Source of the DNA: Crossaster papposus
Taxonomy: Eukaryota > Echinodermata > Asteroidea > Velatida > Solasteridae
Length of the DNA stretch: 64,000 bases
Direction of reading: 5' to 3'
NCBI GenBank assembly: GCA_037893245.1
Contig: JBAIAA010000349.1
Location: 186,001 to 250,000 of the forward strand
The translations under genes and the position numbers were made by a program. Under the pieces are notes generated by a model. That model did not search any database. It saw only the letters and a list, made by a program, of their open reading frames with translations, and was not told where the DNA came from. Numbering within the stretch: position 1 is the first letter of the stretch; each line of letters opens with the position of its first letter. Of the stretch, positions 46,046-63,013 are shown one piece after another.

Positions 46046-47357
46046 TACATTCATCAGTTGACATATACATGTCAACATGTTCAAGTCTGTTACATACATG
46101 TGTAGCACATAATACTACCCAGAATGATTAATGACAATGAACATCAATTACACATACATTGATGCACACTGCAATTTCACTGCAATGACCAGAATACCAT
46201 GTCTTTAAATAAAAAAGTCTTAGAAAGTAAACAAATTCTCTCCCAAAGCTATTATTAGCGATTTCAACCCATAAAATTTGTACATAAGCTGCCAATCAAT
46301 GCCGAGGAATTTTGTCAAGTGCTAGAGTGAAGATGATAGGGAGGGACAGTGTCCAGTAAGCACAGACTCAACCCGAGAGCCAATCAAGACAACGAGAGTC
46401 TACCCAAGTTGTACAGCGGATGTTTCAAGACAGCTTGCCGTGTTGTTGGCATTGGCCCAATGGCATTTGACAACACTAGTACTGGACCACATCCTCGAAG
46501 GCCATCGATTGCCGGGAGGCAATGTGTGGAGTACCTGGAAGGTACCGGTGTTGCCAGTCAAGGGCAAAGATAACATCTGATAAGAGTATCTCTGTAGCTG
46601 TACATCTCCTTCCAAGCCAGAGACGGGATGCTACAACTAATACAGAGAGGTCGTAGCCACTTTTGCCAGGCAATGTGCAAACCGAGGACCTAGAGCAGCG
46701 AGAGGCCTGCTGATACTGGGCACTCACTGGATACACAAGAGTACATCTCTAGCCATTGTACAAACAACCTAGGTACGTGCCATTAAGCCGAAAACCTGAA
46801 CAAGACAAAAACCACGAGTGGCACTGGTGTCAGCACCATTAATATTGTCGTCTAGAAAATGAGTTCCAAAGTCATACCAGACACCGGTTAAAAGGTAACC
46901 ACTGATGAGTTTGTGCCCTAATTTGTATCTGCAGCATCAAGTCCAGAGAGACACTGATGGAGCAGGCGGTCACGCTATCTTTCAAGAGGCTTAGGCCGGA
47001 TCCGAATCTGGTGCGGTCTAGAGTCTAGATCTGCAGCCATTGCTTATATGTGGATACATGCAGACAATAGACGGAGCCGTAGCTCTGGAAGCCCGTTTCG
47101 AAAACAGCCTATATTTGTGCAGAATTAACATACAGGTTCTCGCCAATTTCCCAACCCTCGCACTCCCAATGACGAACGTCAGGATGCTTCACTCCTGTTC
47201 AGGCGGGTTTGTACAAATGCGCCTTTCTTGCAAAAAATTCATTTGTGTCACCCCTTTGTTGCAGTATGGATGGCAACACTACTGTAAGCTTAAATCTGGA
47301 AAAGTCCAAGACGGCACACATCATCTCTGTTGTCACCTAGGTAGAGCCTTTGCCTCG
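46046..47357. other. Downstream of METTL5, no gene recognised
   Basis: Mixed composition with several short open frames on both strands (46349-46573 plus, 46476-46736 minus). None resembles a known family. Part of this may be the METTL5 3' UTR. Confidence 0.35.
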
Positions 47358-51319
<3,962 letters not shown>

Positions 51320-52284
51320 CTGGAAGTAAAAGAAAAGAAAAAATTGATGATAAAGATATATATTTGTATCCGTTATATTGGAAGTAGACATTTAGCTGGC
51401 ACTGGCTAAACTTCAGTAAATGCTATGTAGCCATCCGGCTTGTACAGCGCCCTCTACATTATATATATAATATTAAATTAATACCACCATTGTTTGAGCA
51501 AAGGCGCATGTGGCACGCGCTGTGTTCGAGCCAACGATCGTAATGCGGATTGGATTAATGAATAGACCATTTTTCGCGGTCGGACACCTGGGAACCTCGT
51601 TTATCTTCCCATTGTTTATGCACTTAGCGCAAAGGGGAAAGTTTAACGCATGTTGTTATGGACGGCTCGCCCCTTCGTGACATCATGCCGACCACAAGAA
51701 TATTGCGAATAACAAAATATCACAAGAGGGCGCTGCTGCGCAAAGCATTTTTGATAAAATTATGGGGCAACCGACACCCTGCGCAATTCAGTAATCCAAT
51801 CGACCGCATTACGTGCCCCATGCGCCTACCCATATGTTATCCAAAATGCATAGCGCAGCAGCGCCCTCTAGTGATATTGTCTACCTTTCACGCATAGCCC
51901 ACGAACCGCCCGGGCGAGAAAAACGTGGAGCGGTTCGTGTATGATAGCGCCCTCTCGTGGGGAAGGTCTTCCACCAAGTCCAAGACTAGTCTGAGCAGAG
52001 TGCATGGCGCAAATCGGCTTTTTCCTACCTTTCCCATCGCGACTTCTGCTGAGCAAGTACTTCCTGTTTCACTCTTTATGCCGCTGTGTCATATCTTCCC
52101 CTCTGTAGTACTTACCGTGTTCCTTCTTATTCCTCCATGGTTATGTAGCCTCGCCCTCTAGAACCTACGGTTGCGGCGCTCATCCAAGTTATATTCGATA
52201 CAAGTCTAGGGCCGGGGAAACATCAAACATCAGCCTTAAGTCTACCACTTGGTGGCGCTGTCACAATGAACGTCGCTGGCATGA
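51320..52284. other. Upstream of METTL5 coding start, untranslated exon not located
   Basis: An acceptor at 51320 shows that METTL5 has an untranslated upstream exon. CpG-containing sequence at 51520-51970 includes CACGAACCGC...GCGGTTCGTG inverted motifs (51900-51940) like those at 30052-30092. No clear donor could be chosen. Confidence 0.35.
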
Positions 52285-52350
52285 CGTCATTAGCCTCTGT
52301 CATGACCTTTCTAAAAGGTCAACGCGCGGAAAATTGTCAAAATGGCGGCG
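52282..52350. promoter_or_regulatory. Promoter-like CRE and YY1-type sites
   Basis: A perfect CRE (TGACGTCA, 52282-52289) is followed by AAAATGGCGGCG (about 52340-52350), the usual YY1 initiator-type site, in CpG-rich sequence. It could be the METTL5 promoter (minus strand), but it overlaps one arm of an inverted repeat shared with 53434-53453. Confidence 0.35.
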
Positions 52351-53433
52351 CTTCACAACAGCAACACGTGTGTCGTCGATGTCAGAACTTTATGGCTTAC
52401 GACGGAGCTCTAAAGGCTGTGGCTATTTCGGAAGAATAAACCGTAGGCATAAGGCTGAATGTCATCCAAAACCGTAAAATTACGAAAGTGAAAGAAACAG
52501 CAACTGAAAAAATGGTCAGTTGGTGAAAGTGTTCTGCGCTATACGTACGTGCGTAGCTGTAGCTGTACTTCGACGTTTACATTCAACATTGTCTATAAAC
52601 AGTTAATGTTGGGCCGACTTTCCTCATGCAATATTGCCAAACTTCTTTGTTGAAACTGCAAATTCATTGTACCTTTACCATGTTAATGTTATTAATGCTT
52701 GCTATTTACCCTCCGTTAACAATTTAGGTGTAAACTATTAATCCGAAAAAAACAAAACGGTGGCGTCCAGAAATTTGGCACACAATCGACCGAGTGTTCC
52801 CTAAGTCGTGGCGCAATTGAATAATTCTTGGAAAATCCAAGTTTAATATTTACGAACTTCTTTTAATAGTAAATGTCATTTATGACCCATGTAAGGTTTC
52901 AGTCAATAAAAGAGATACTAGATTTCACAGGCGTCTACATTTAATGTGACAGTATTTAAAACTGGTTGGTTTTTAAATTAACATTGCAGGATCAGGAATG
53001 TTGAGGTTTAACGTATATATAGTAATTATGTGAACAAAGTGCTTGTGTGTAAATCCCCAAATTTATATTTGATGTAAAAATAAAAATTAAAAAAAATTAA
53101 AAAATATTGCTTGTATGAATTGGCCCCCAAATTTGTTTATTGTATGGCATTCAAATAAAGCTCAGTTCAGTGCCACTGAAAAAAACAATTGTTAAAATGT
53201 TGGGCCTAACCGGTTTTCTAAGGAGCATAAATACACGGCGGGTCTTTTCAAGTGCAGGAAAGCAAATCTAGTTTTATGATTCGCCATTTTTTATTAAGTA
53301 TTTCCCCGCAAATCACTAACTATCTGTTGTCTTTCCTCCATGGTATAGCTAATTACAATAGTCTTACGCGAGAGCTCGGAAGCCATATTGACAAATTTCC
53401 GCAAAACGCCCTCTTCGGTTGATTTTCGTCATT
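52351..53433. other. AT-rich segment between inverted repeats
   Basis: GTCATTAGCCTCTGTCATGA (52286-52305) recurs inverted at 53434-53453, with a second pair GGAAAATTGTCAAAATGGC / GCCATATTGACAAATTTCC inside. The whole may be a MITE-like element of about 1.2 kb. No coding exon. Confidence 0.4.
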
Positions 53434-53453
53434 TCATGACAGAGGCTAATGAC

Positions 53454-55069
53454 ACCCGAGTCCCAAAAATACCAAGACAAGGCTTTGCGAAAAATATTAT
53501 TCGCAACGATTTACGGACTACAAATTGTATGATCACGTCACTTCAGGAACTACATCGGCCACGCTATCAAAACCATAGAGCTATTAAAATTAAAAATCCA
53601 CTCTACACATGCAATCGTATGGGCCGACACAACAATCGTGTGCATTATTGAAAACATTATTTTTTATTCAGCCTTAATTTTACCATTTAAGTAGCCTGTA
53701 CCGAAAACACGGACATTATAATTATATACAATCATTAAAAGGCACGTTTAACATAAACAAAGCATAATAGATATCTTTTTTGGTATATACATGAATAATA
53801 CGCAATCTATGTACAACGAATATAGTCAACATTTGCTGAGGGGATGTGTGCAGAGTGCGTTTGTTTATGGTGTAAATGGAGGACACTCCTGGCGACACGA
53901 AGGTGAATTGGGGTTAGGGTTAGAATCGAGGACGACCTCGATTGAGATTCGTGTACAAAACCAATGAGAGCCGTCGGATAAATTAGAGTACAAACAATAG
54001 AAATTATCGAGAGGAACAAAAGAAACTCCTTGATTTACATCATAAACAAACGTTCATGTACTTTGTGTATGTATTTTGTAAGCTAATTAGTTCCAAGTTA
54101 TAAGACCGCACCAAACGGGGATTCTATACATGTACTTTTGTATTAAATATACCTGTCCATGATTAACGCTTTAGTTTCGCAAGTTCATGCATAATATAAG
54201 TGGTACAAACAAAATATATCTGACATTTCAACTTGAAAATTCAAAAACTAAAGTTTCTCAGATACATCATTTCCACATAATACTGATCATGAGGCAACAA
54301 TCCCGCGTGATTTACACCACATTGCGAGAAAGCACTTGCACACGTTAAAACGTTCTGGGAACGTTTTGGGAACGTTCCTAAAACGTAATGTGTTTACGCC
54401 TACAAAATAATACACCAGGCAAACAAAGCATATCGTTCATTATTTAAAAATATCAAACCAGAGCCCACACAATCAGTGACTATCACAGTTTTTATACGAT
54501 TATTAGCGTTAAAGCATCGTCGCTTAGGTTAAAATGGTTAATAAAAGTATGATTTCTCTATTTACAATAAATTACAGTAAAGAATAAACTGAGCTCTGTA
54601 TGAAGAATATTTCGATGTCAGTAACGGCGTGCTTTTATGTGGTACAATGACAGATTTTATACTGTTCGTTTAGAGGTAGGCCTACAATACAAGTCGCATC
54701 ATGTACGCGGTACACGCTATGTCCGGTTGTCCCTGGCAAGATGGCGGCCTTGAACAAATACAGCACACTGCTATTCAACTGGAAATATTGGACAACTTAG
54801 TTCAAACTAATCATTTTATATATGAAGTTGTAGCCTACTGCACACTTTCTTTATTAAGTGTATATTCGGGCTATGTGTTCGATTTTATAGGCAACAGCAC
54901 TGTACGTGTAAATCTAGTAACATTGTCAACAGCATTGTTGACTGATGTGGTGTGGGGTATAACATTTCCTTGCCCGATGGACGCAGTTAAAAATGTCATA
55001 TCTCAGTCATATAACAGCAGTCAACAATTGTTTCGTTATAGCCTGCCAATGGGTCAAAAATAATAAATA
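53454..55069. other. Intergenic, no gene recognised
   Basis: A plus-strand open frame (54701-55063) reads as 120 residues without known similarity. Its 3' third overlaps a hairpin-type repeat (GTTGACTGATGTGG ... CAACAATTGTTTCG) related to 60365-60530, so it is not called. The rest is AT-rich. Confidence 0.4.
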
Positions 55070-55240
55070 GTTGTAAGACAAGTAGTTTGCGGTAACACCA
55101 CAGTAATATACTCTTTAGTGAGATGTGTGGTTCTGAAAAGAACCGGAGAGAACTCAACGTTTCGGAGAGGATGCTCTGCCCGTCGTCAGGAGGCTGAGAA
55201 ATTACAACGGTGAAGTGGGGTTATATTGAGCCTGGATGCG
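55070..55240. repeat. Penelope-like repeat copy
   Basis: AAGTAGTTTGCGGTAACACC at the start and AACGTTTCGGAGAGGATGCT...CGTCGTCAGGAGG near the end, matching 47690-47885. Confidence 0.5.
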
Positions 55241-55289
55241 TTGTACTGACGAAACAAATTAATTCTTACAAAACCACTCGTCCAAAACA

Positions 55290-55460
55290 CAGCTGATAAT
55301 CTGCTATAGTTCGCTGCTCCCACTATAGTTTGTTATCGTAACAGTGTAGGTAAAAACTGTGTGGGTACCAATGATTAGCTGATCGTCTGCTAGTTCGCTG
55401 CTCCCACTATAATTTGTTATCGTAACAGTGTAGGTGAAAATTGTATAGATACCAATGATA
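55290..55460. repeat. Tandem duplication of about 85 bp
   Basis: AGTTCGCTGCTCCCACTATA and TTGTTATCGTAACAGTGTAG occur twice in the same order (about 55305 and 55390), with small differences. Probably a local duplication. Confidence 0.7.
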
Positions 55461-55716
55461 CAGCTGACACCACGGAGTTGCACACACGTGTTATTACGCT
55501 TGGGGAGTGTCATTCGTTTTATAAACCAGACACGAGATCGTCCTAGGCCAATCAAATTACAGTATTTAGGTACACGATAGTTATAACAAAACGTGTTCTC
55601 TCTGTTTCTGACCTCAACTGAAATATTCCCCATACAGAACAGTTGTTTTTATTTGTCTATTTACAAGTCAACTTTATACCAACAACCTGACTACACAATT
55701 CACAAAGCTCCAGGTT

Positions 55717-58700
55717 TTACGACTTGGCGTTTTTGGATTCCTGGAACTTAAAAAGCCACCAGGCCATGGGAAGATTTTGGCAGCCCATGAAGTTCGTCTT
55801 GACCTCGCGGGGAGTAAAGAACGGTAGCGTCTCGCAAGGCGCGCCGAAGATGGTGCTGTTGGCCGCGTTGAAGCCGCCCTCCGCCATGGACGGGATGGAC
55901 GACAGGGTATCCGTGTATTCCTGTGTAGAGGAGAATACATGAACCCGTAAGAAATGGAACAAATATAGTGCATCTTTACTGTATAAACGACACGAGATCT
56001 AAATGCAGACTCGTTCCTGCGTATAAAATCAAAGATTAATGGTGGAACTCATGAGTATAGCAGTTGTGACCAAGTACATACATGGCGCGGCCCACAACAA
56101 ACGGACTAGGGCGTACGTATCCATTAACCAAAGCCAAAACTCCAGAAAAATGATATACCAAAAAATCCCGATTATTTTGATCCAGTACTTTTAGCTCCAG
56201 ACCCTATCTTGGTTTCTTTTTGTTGAGATTTGAAGGTTTGCATGGCGAAACGGCAACAAGATAAGTAGTTTGCCGTAACACCACAGTCACTCTTTAGTGA
56301 GATGTATCAATACCAATTTGGCGTCGGTGCAGTTGTTTTATGCAGTCACATATAATTAGAATGGCTAGATACTAGTCGTTTCAAAGTACATATCAGAACA
56401 TGGCAAGATAACGACCAGAAAATGACAAGGTGGTTACAAAAACAAAATATCGACGGGATCAAAACGAAACACTGACAAGATGTAAACAAGATTGTGACGA
56501 GATTAAAACATGTCGATAAAGGGAATTCCTGTCAATAAAAACACTCAGGCAAAACAAGAATTTATCTGGTCAACACGACCAGGTTCTGTTTTCAGTGAAG
56601 AGTTCATTCACGTCTCCATAGGGTAAATATAGGGGCATACGCGCAAAGTCGTGAACCACATAACGATCGAGGATCGATATTGTGTTTTCCTTTATTCCTA
56701 TGTTATACCCAAACCCCATTGCCTAGCGCTTGCCCCGACGATCGAGGACCGAATTTTGCCATTCATACCGTCGACCGAGGGGCTTTGTTCCCTTTGTGCT
56801 CTTTTGTGTCTCGACCCTCGATCGTTATGTGGTGCAAGAGCACACATACATTCTCTCTAAAGTTATACAATGTAACAATTTCCAGCCTTTTTAAAAACTT
56901 GCCTCGAATATGGCATCCACGCACTGCGTGGTGTGGTTGGCCTGTATCCACTGCCACGTCAGCTCGTCGTTGTACGAGTACTCCGTGGCGCCGCTGCTGG
57001 CGAACACCACCACGTTACCGTGGTTCTCCGACGTGACGACGGAATCGGCCAGGAGGCCAGAGTAGCTCTGGTCGGCGATGACGTAGATGCGTTTAGCCCG
57101 GCAATCTTCCAGGTCCTCCAGGAGTTCCGCGATCGAGTAGGTTTCTGCTTCCGAGGCCTGAGAGAGGAGAGTTTAACACTTGTTTATCCCTCGAGAGCAA
57201 AATGTCACAAATACAAGTTGTTATTTGTTTTGAAATAATTTAGTATCTTGCCGCCCTTCTTTGGTTCCATACGTCAAAGTCTAGAGAGAGTCGAGTGCAC
57301 TTTCAAAGTATTTCATAACAAAACTGTGAAATGTTTCTCAGTCCCAGATTTATTTTTGAAACGACTGGCAATCGCTAAAAGTAAAAAAATATAGTGCACA
57401 AACAATGCCAAAGAAAGTAACTATACGTAAGTGTATGCAAACTAAAAGAAAAAGATACCAAGGAGTTTTGGCTGGTAACCTGTTTTTACCGAGAAAGACT
57501 TTTTGTTTGTGCTACTGAGCAAATGTTTGTGCTTAGCAGCCCCATGAAATTGGCCCCGGTTTATAATGGAGATCGGTGCTTACCACTCCATTGTTGTCCG
57601 TGTCCCACAATAGACTGGTTCCGTCGTTCGTGGTCGGGCTATTCAGGTAGACAACTAAGGTCTCCACGCAGTTTGGCACCCTGCACAACGTGCTGATGTG
57701 GTTTCTAATGGCGTCCTTTTGGGTTGCTGGGTAGGAGTTGCGGTTGCTATGCTCATCCTCTTCCACTAAAGAGAAAGAAGAATAAAACCCAAACATATTT
57801 TTAATCGAAGTCATTCTTTTTCTTTTTATTGAATAATATAGTTTGTATGTTAGATGAATATTAAACTACATTTGGAGAACAAAAGTGTAGTTTGTAAAAT
57901 CTTATTAGTTGGAGGTGGCATAAAATGAAGTTTTCTGTAGTGCAAAGATGGTTGTGCTTGTATATTCTCTATAGTTCAAGTATTTCGGAAAAGATTAAAG
58001 GGAAAGTATACCTTTTCACAACTATCAAAAAAGTTACCAACCAAATTGTTGCACAAAATCTTACTTGATGCAAAAATTATTGACAGCAATCTCCTTTTTT
58101 TTTTGCTTTAATTTAGTATGACAAACTTACGAAGAATATCGCCACTGTCGGCGAAGAAGGTCTTGATGTTGGGCCGTTTAAACCCGTGTTCTCGCAGCAT
58201 GGAGTACATGCCGCGGATGTTTTGTGCGTGTCGCTGTTGACTTGTCTGACGGTTCCAGCCGCCCGACACCAACACGGCCTGGTCGCATATCTCGTAGTAC
58301 TTGCACCTGGAGTTCACCTGACGAAAAAAAGAGCTGAAATGTTCGATCCTAATGTTGTTGGTCGTATTCGATCACTGGCAAAATATCCGGGTATTCTGTT
58401 TTAGCGGGGCAATCAATTACTCATGAATATTACTTCTAGTTTTTTTTTACTCCAAACCAAAGAAACAAAAACGCCTCAACGTTACTGTGTGTCTAGTAGT
58501 AGTAGCCTACAGCGCCACCAATTGACAATTGTCGTCTAACCGCAAAACGCTCTTTTCTCCCAACATTCCTGATCTAGATCCAGATCAATCTGAACATTTA
58601 ATAAAATCATCCCTGACCCATACGCTATCAACCCACCAAGTTTCTTTAATGTCCCTGCAGTAATTTTTCCGTAATCCTGCTAAACAACTAAACAAACAGA

Positions 58701-61700
58701 CAAACAAACAAACGCCGGCAAATGAACATTGGCGGAGGTACGTATTGATCGAACACACACTGCGCGCGCAACTGTATTTTATTAGTCTTGACGAGGGCGA
58801 TAACTACCGCTGCCTTGGATTGGCTACGTACACGGGGAGAGTGGGCCTGTGGGAGGAAGGGAATAAAATAAATATCCCAGTCTTGAACCAAGTCTATACA
58901 CTTACATGTTGGACAGGTATTTCACATCGGTACGTGTTGTGCGAGAGCTCGCACCGATTCGTGTAGTTGCCGACGTCTGTTCGGTACTGCGGACACGGCC
59001 CGAAAGATCCAACGTTGGAAAAGCACCGAAGTTGCTGCTCTTTATTCTGTAGTCAGTAAATGGAGAAGAAGAAAAAACAAAAATGTGACGGTGAGCAAAA
59101 TTGGCTTAAGTCTATTCTTGGAAGTTGAAGCGCCGTGCGTCACAAGAACACCGAGTTTAGTTTCCATATTCACGTAAAGAAACGCGCAATTAAAAGTGAA
59201 ACGCAAACAAGACTCAAATTGCAACACAGACATAATGAAAACATTTCCGACGCGGAAGTGTCGCCGACAACGCAAACTGCCTCGCAGACGATCGGCAAAG
59301 TTGAACCCGGTTCAACTCCGCGTATTGTCTGCGCAGTGCGTATAGTCTGAGTAAGCTTATAACGTCGATATGGAAATCAGGCTTTACTGAGATTATTCAT
59401 TGATAGAGTTTTTCAGTATATTTTAAAACTAAACATGTGCACAATGACATAATCAATGGTCAATCAGGACAACTAACGCGCACGTATACATCGCGCCAGG
59501 TGGTCACTCAATGCGCACGCCTTAAATTCAATCAGAATGGACGTTCGCGTATAACATCACGTCAGCAATAATGTATCCCGAATAACATTTCACCCGAAGC
59601 CAATTTCATAAAACTGCTAAGCACAAACAATATACAATTGTACATCACCTAAAAATTTGGTTTGTAACCCTGCTTTTGCCAATGAAGAATGTTCAGGCTA
59701 AGCAATTTTCAGAGGATGTACATTATTTTGTATATTGAACATGCATGTGGCTGCATTTTCAGCTGTTTTTACTTAGCATGAAAAACCCATACAGTTGTTG
59801 CTATAGTAACTTTGTTTGTGACTGAGCAAGACTCTGTGCTAAACAAAGTTGTTTGCTTAGCAGCTCTATGAAATTAGCCCCTGTCCTACTTCACCAAACT
59901 GGCTTATTGATGTATGTGTTGCTGCGTACGGATAGAACCAAATAGCCCAATTTCATGGAGCTGCTAAGCACACAAAAATGCTTAGCTCTAAAAAGTTGTA
60001 CTCAGTAAAAACAGGTTACCAGCCAAAACTCCATGTGTTTTACATGCTGGGAAAAAAACCCAGCTGAATAGCAGTCACAAACAATAAACATCACTGAACA
60101 TTTTGTAGCCCTGTTTTTGCCTAAGAAGAATTTTTATGCTAAGCAAACTGCTGTGCTTAGCAAGCTTTTGTGCAGGTCCATGAAATTAGTCCCAGGTGTG
60201 ATTCAAAGTTGTTTGTTTTTCCGGGAGCCGGAATCCAGTCGTAAAACAAATAACCAAAATAAACTAGGCTTGAATAAACCAAGCAAGACCAACAGGTATA
60301 TACAATCTATATATTTTTTATTCCCTGCTGTAATTTTGTTGTAAAAGCGAACGGATTTGGGGTTTAGTTAACAACTATTGACTGCTGTGATGTAGAATAT
60401 GAGGTGTTGAACACCCGAGGGACGCGTAGCATGCAAGGCGAAGTCGAGGGTACCATGCGTCGCCGAGGGTGTTCAAAAGTCAGACCCCACATCACAACAG
60501 TCAACAATTGTTTTGTTATACATGTACCTAGACCCCTCTGTCTTGGGTTCACGGCTTATGTGAGTTCATGGACAGCAGCCGTGTGACTACATCATGCACA
60601 CACTGATGTAGCACATAATCACACATGTGGTGGGATATTGCGTTGTTATCATAGAGCTATATTACATTACTAGAGCGCTAACTCCTCTAGTTAGTAGAAA
60701 TCAATCATTCAAAGTGATCCAGGTTTCTGGACTCAAATCAATCTGGAAATTTACTGGAACCATCTTTGAACCATAAGCTAATTTACCCACCAAATTTCGT
60801 TAAAATCCCTCCAGTGATATTTCATTGATGGTCGGCGCGGCCTGCCATCGTTTAAAATACAAAATGTCAGCCGCAACGAGTTCACATTATGCTCGAGACT
60901 TTGTTATTCACATACAGTCAAGACTTATATTTCATAATAATTTTTGACAGTTTCGTTTTTCAATGTTTGCAAGTTGCAGAGGCCTCACCCAAAGGAACGC
61001 GACTTTAGTCAAAATACGCCATTCCTGGGTAAGAATTATTTTGATCGTCATTGTTTTCGTTTGTATACGTACATGCAGTCGAAGCCGAAGGTGCTTTTAA
61101 AGGTAGGATACACAATTGGTAATTGCATGCTTGAATTGTCATGAATGGGTAGATTTGGAGGGTTGTATTTTATAGTAAATATCGTTTAACTGACCTGTCC
61201 GAATTTTTACAATCATGGATGCCGAGAAAAGCACAATAAACAGCGTTTGTTTTCAACCGGCGCCAAGCAGTTATTCTTATGTTATCTTTGTTTTTTCGCG
61301 CGGCGATCGCGAATTTTTCTTTATAATTTAAAAAAATAAAATAATTACAGGATATCTAGCGCAATCATTTTGCTGGATGCCTAGAATCATTATTTACTTT
61401 TAAATTCAAATGAGTAAGATATTTCTTTATAATTCGGTAGTAAATATTTTCGATATTTGCAAATGGTGTATCCCACCTTTAAACTAACCGAGGAGTTTTC
61501 TGCGAAAGTATATCTCGGAGTTTCAAAACAGACAGATAAAATGCATTATAATCAAGTTGCCTGGGGTTCTATAGGGAAAACAAACAAGCTCAGGGATAGC
61601 TTGTGTGTTATTACACAGCCCGGCAGATCGCCTTTGAAACCGCGCCGACCAGGCAATTTTACGAGCCCTTCAAAGAGACCGGTTGCATTTATTATTAACA

Positions 61701-62974
61701 TTGGCGAGTTCATCAACCGAACGAGCAGAAATTACCGCACGGGGATCGGGACCATATCGAAATGGTAATTTTAAACCCCCACGGGTGGTGGCGGTGTGTT
61801 ATCGTAGTACTTACTTAGCAATTATAATTATGCAAGTCGTATATATTTTATCCGGAAAAAAACCTGGTGTTTTGTTTTTTGGTTCCCAGGGGCCATGTAT
61901 ATTCACTTAGATTAAATGCTTGTCAATGGGGATCTCTCCGTATAGTTTTTTTTCCCGATTAACGGTCCTGTTGTTTCAAACATGAAGTTGTGTTTTAGTT
62001 TAAAGGTTTGGTTATTACTCAAAAAAATAATGGCAACTTGGTAAGAAGTACAGCAGCTTTGGATAGTATAATGCATTTTTAGAAACTGTTCACTTCGAAG
62101 TACTGCGGTTATGGAAAAAGATATCACTTTTTATCCCCAAAAATTTGAATCTGAGAAGCGTTACTGCAGTGACGTTTTTCAGACTGTGTATTCCAATGCA
62201 GATTATTCTTCCTGCGTGAGTGGACATAACCGCTCCAGATTTTCGGCAATATCTCAAAATCGCTACCACCTTTTGAAATGAAATTTGTACAGGTTAGTTT
62301 TTTATGGTACATATCTATAACTATATAGGATTGAAACAAACAGTGGGTTCCAATTACAAAACGTATACAATCCCTTTAAGTTGAACCTGGGATCTGTTTA
62401 TTTATCTTTCTGATAAAAAAACCAAGGATTCTTCAAAAGTCATGACTCATTCACTGCACGGGAATGAGTTGTTAATTTTTGAAAGTATTGGACAAATTGA
62501 CGAAATGTCTGAAAAATGCATGCATATCTTTAATGTCTTGTTCTGAGGTTTAAAAAGTCTGAATTCAGATTAAATTCTGAACAATCTCATGCCTGACTGC
62601 AGTTTTCAAAACTGAAAATAAAAACTCGTAGAAAGAAGACAACGAGAAGAAGTTACAGTTTTAGATGTGTGGGGGGGGGGGGGGGGGGGGGGGACACCAG
62701 AAGAATATCTTTAGGAAAACCCAAGGAATCAGACAGGGACTGAAAAAAAACATGCCACGGAGAGGAAATACTTCCGTTTCTGGAAATGTCTAAAGCGTTC
62801 CGAATACGTTCCGTTGGCATTCGGATGTTATCGGTAATAATATGTCGAGTGTTTTCGGGAGTAAAAATGATTGTAACCGTGTAAGGAGAACAAAAAGCCA
62901 GTTGATTTAGAAATATTTTGTTTGCATTAAATCCAAGCTCACAAATAGCAACTGGAAAAAAAATATATAAAAAA

Positions 62975-63013
<39 letters not shown>

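Noticed and set aside
54701-55063. Possible 120-residue plus-strand gene
   Set aside because: No family resemblance, and its 3' third overlaps a hairpin repeat related to 60365-60530.
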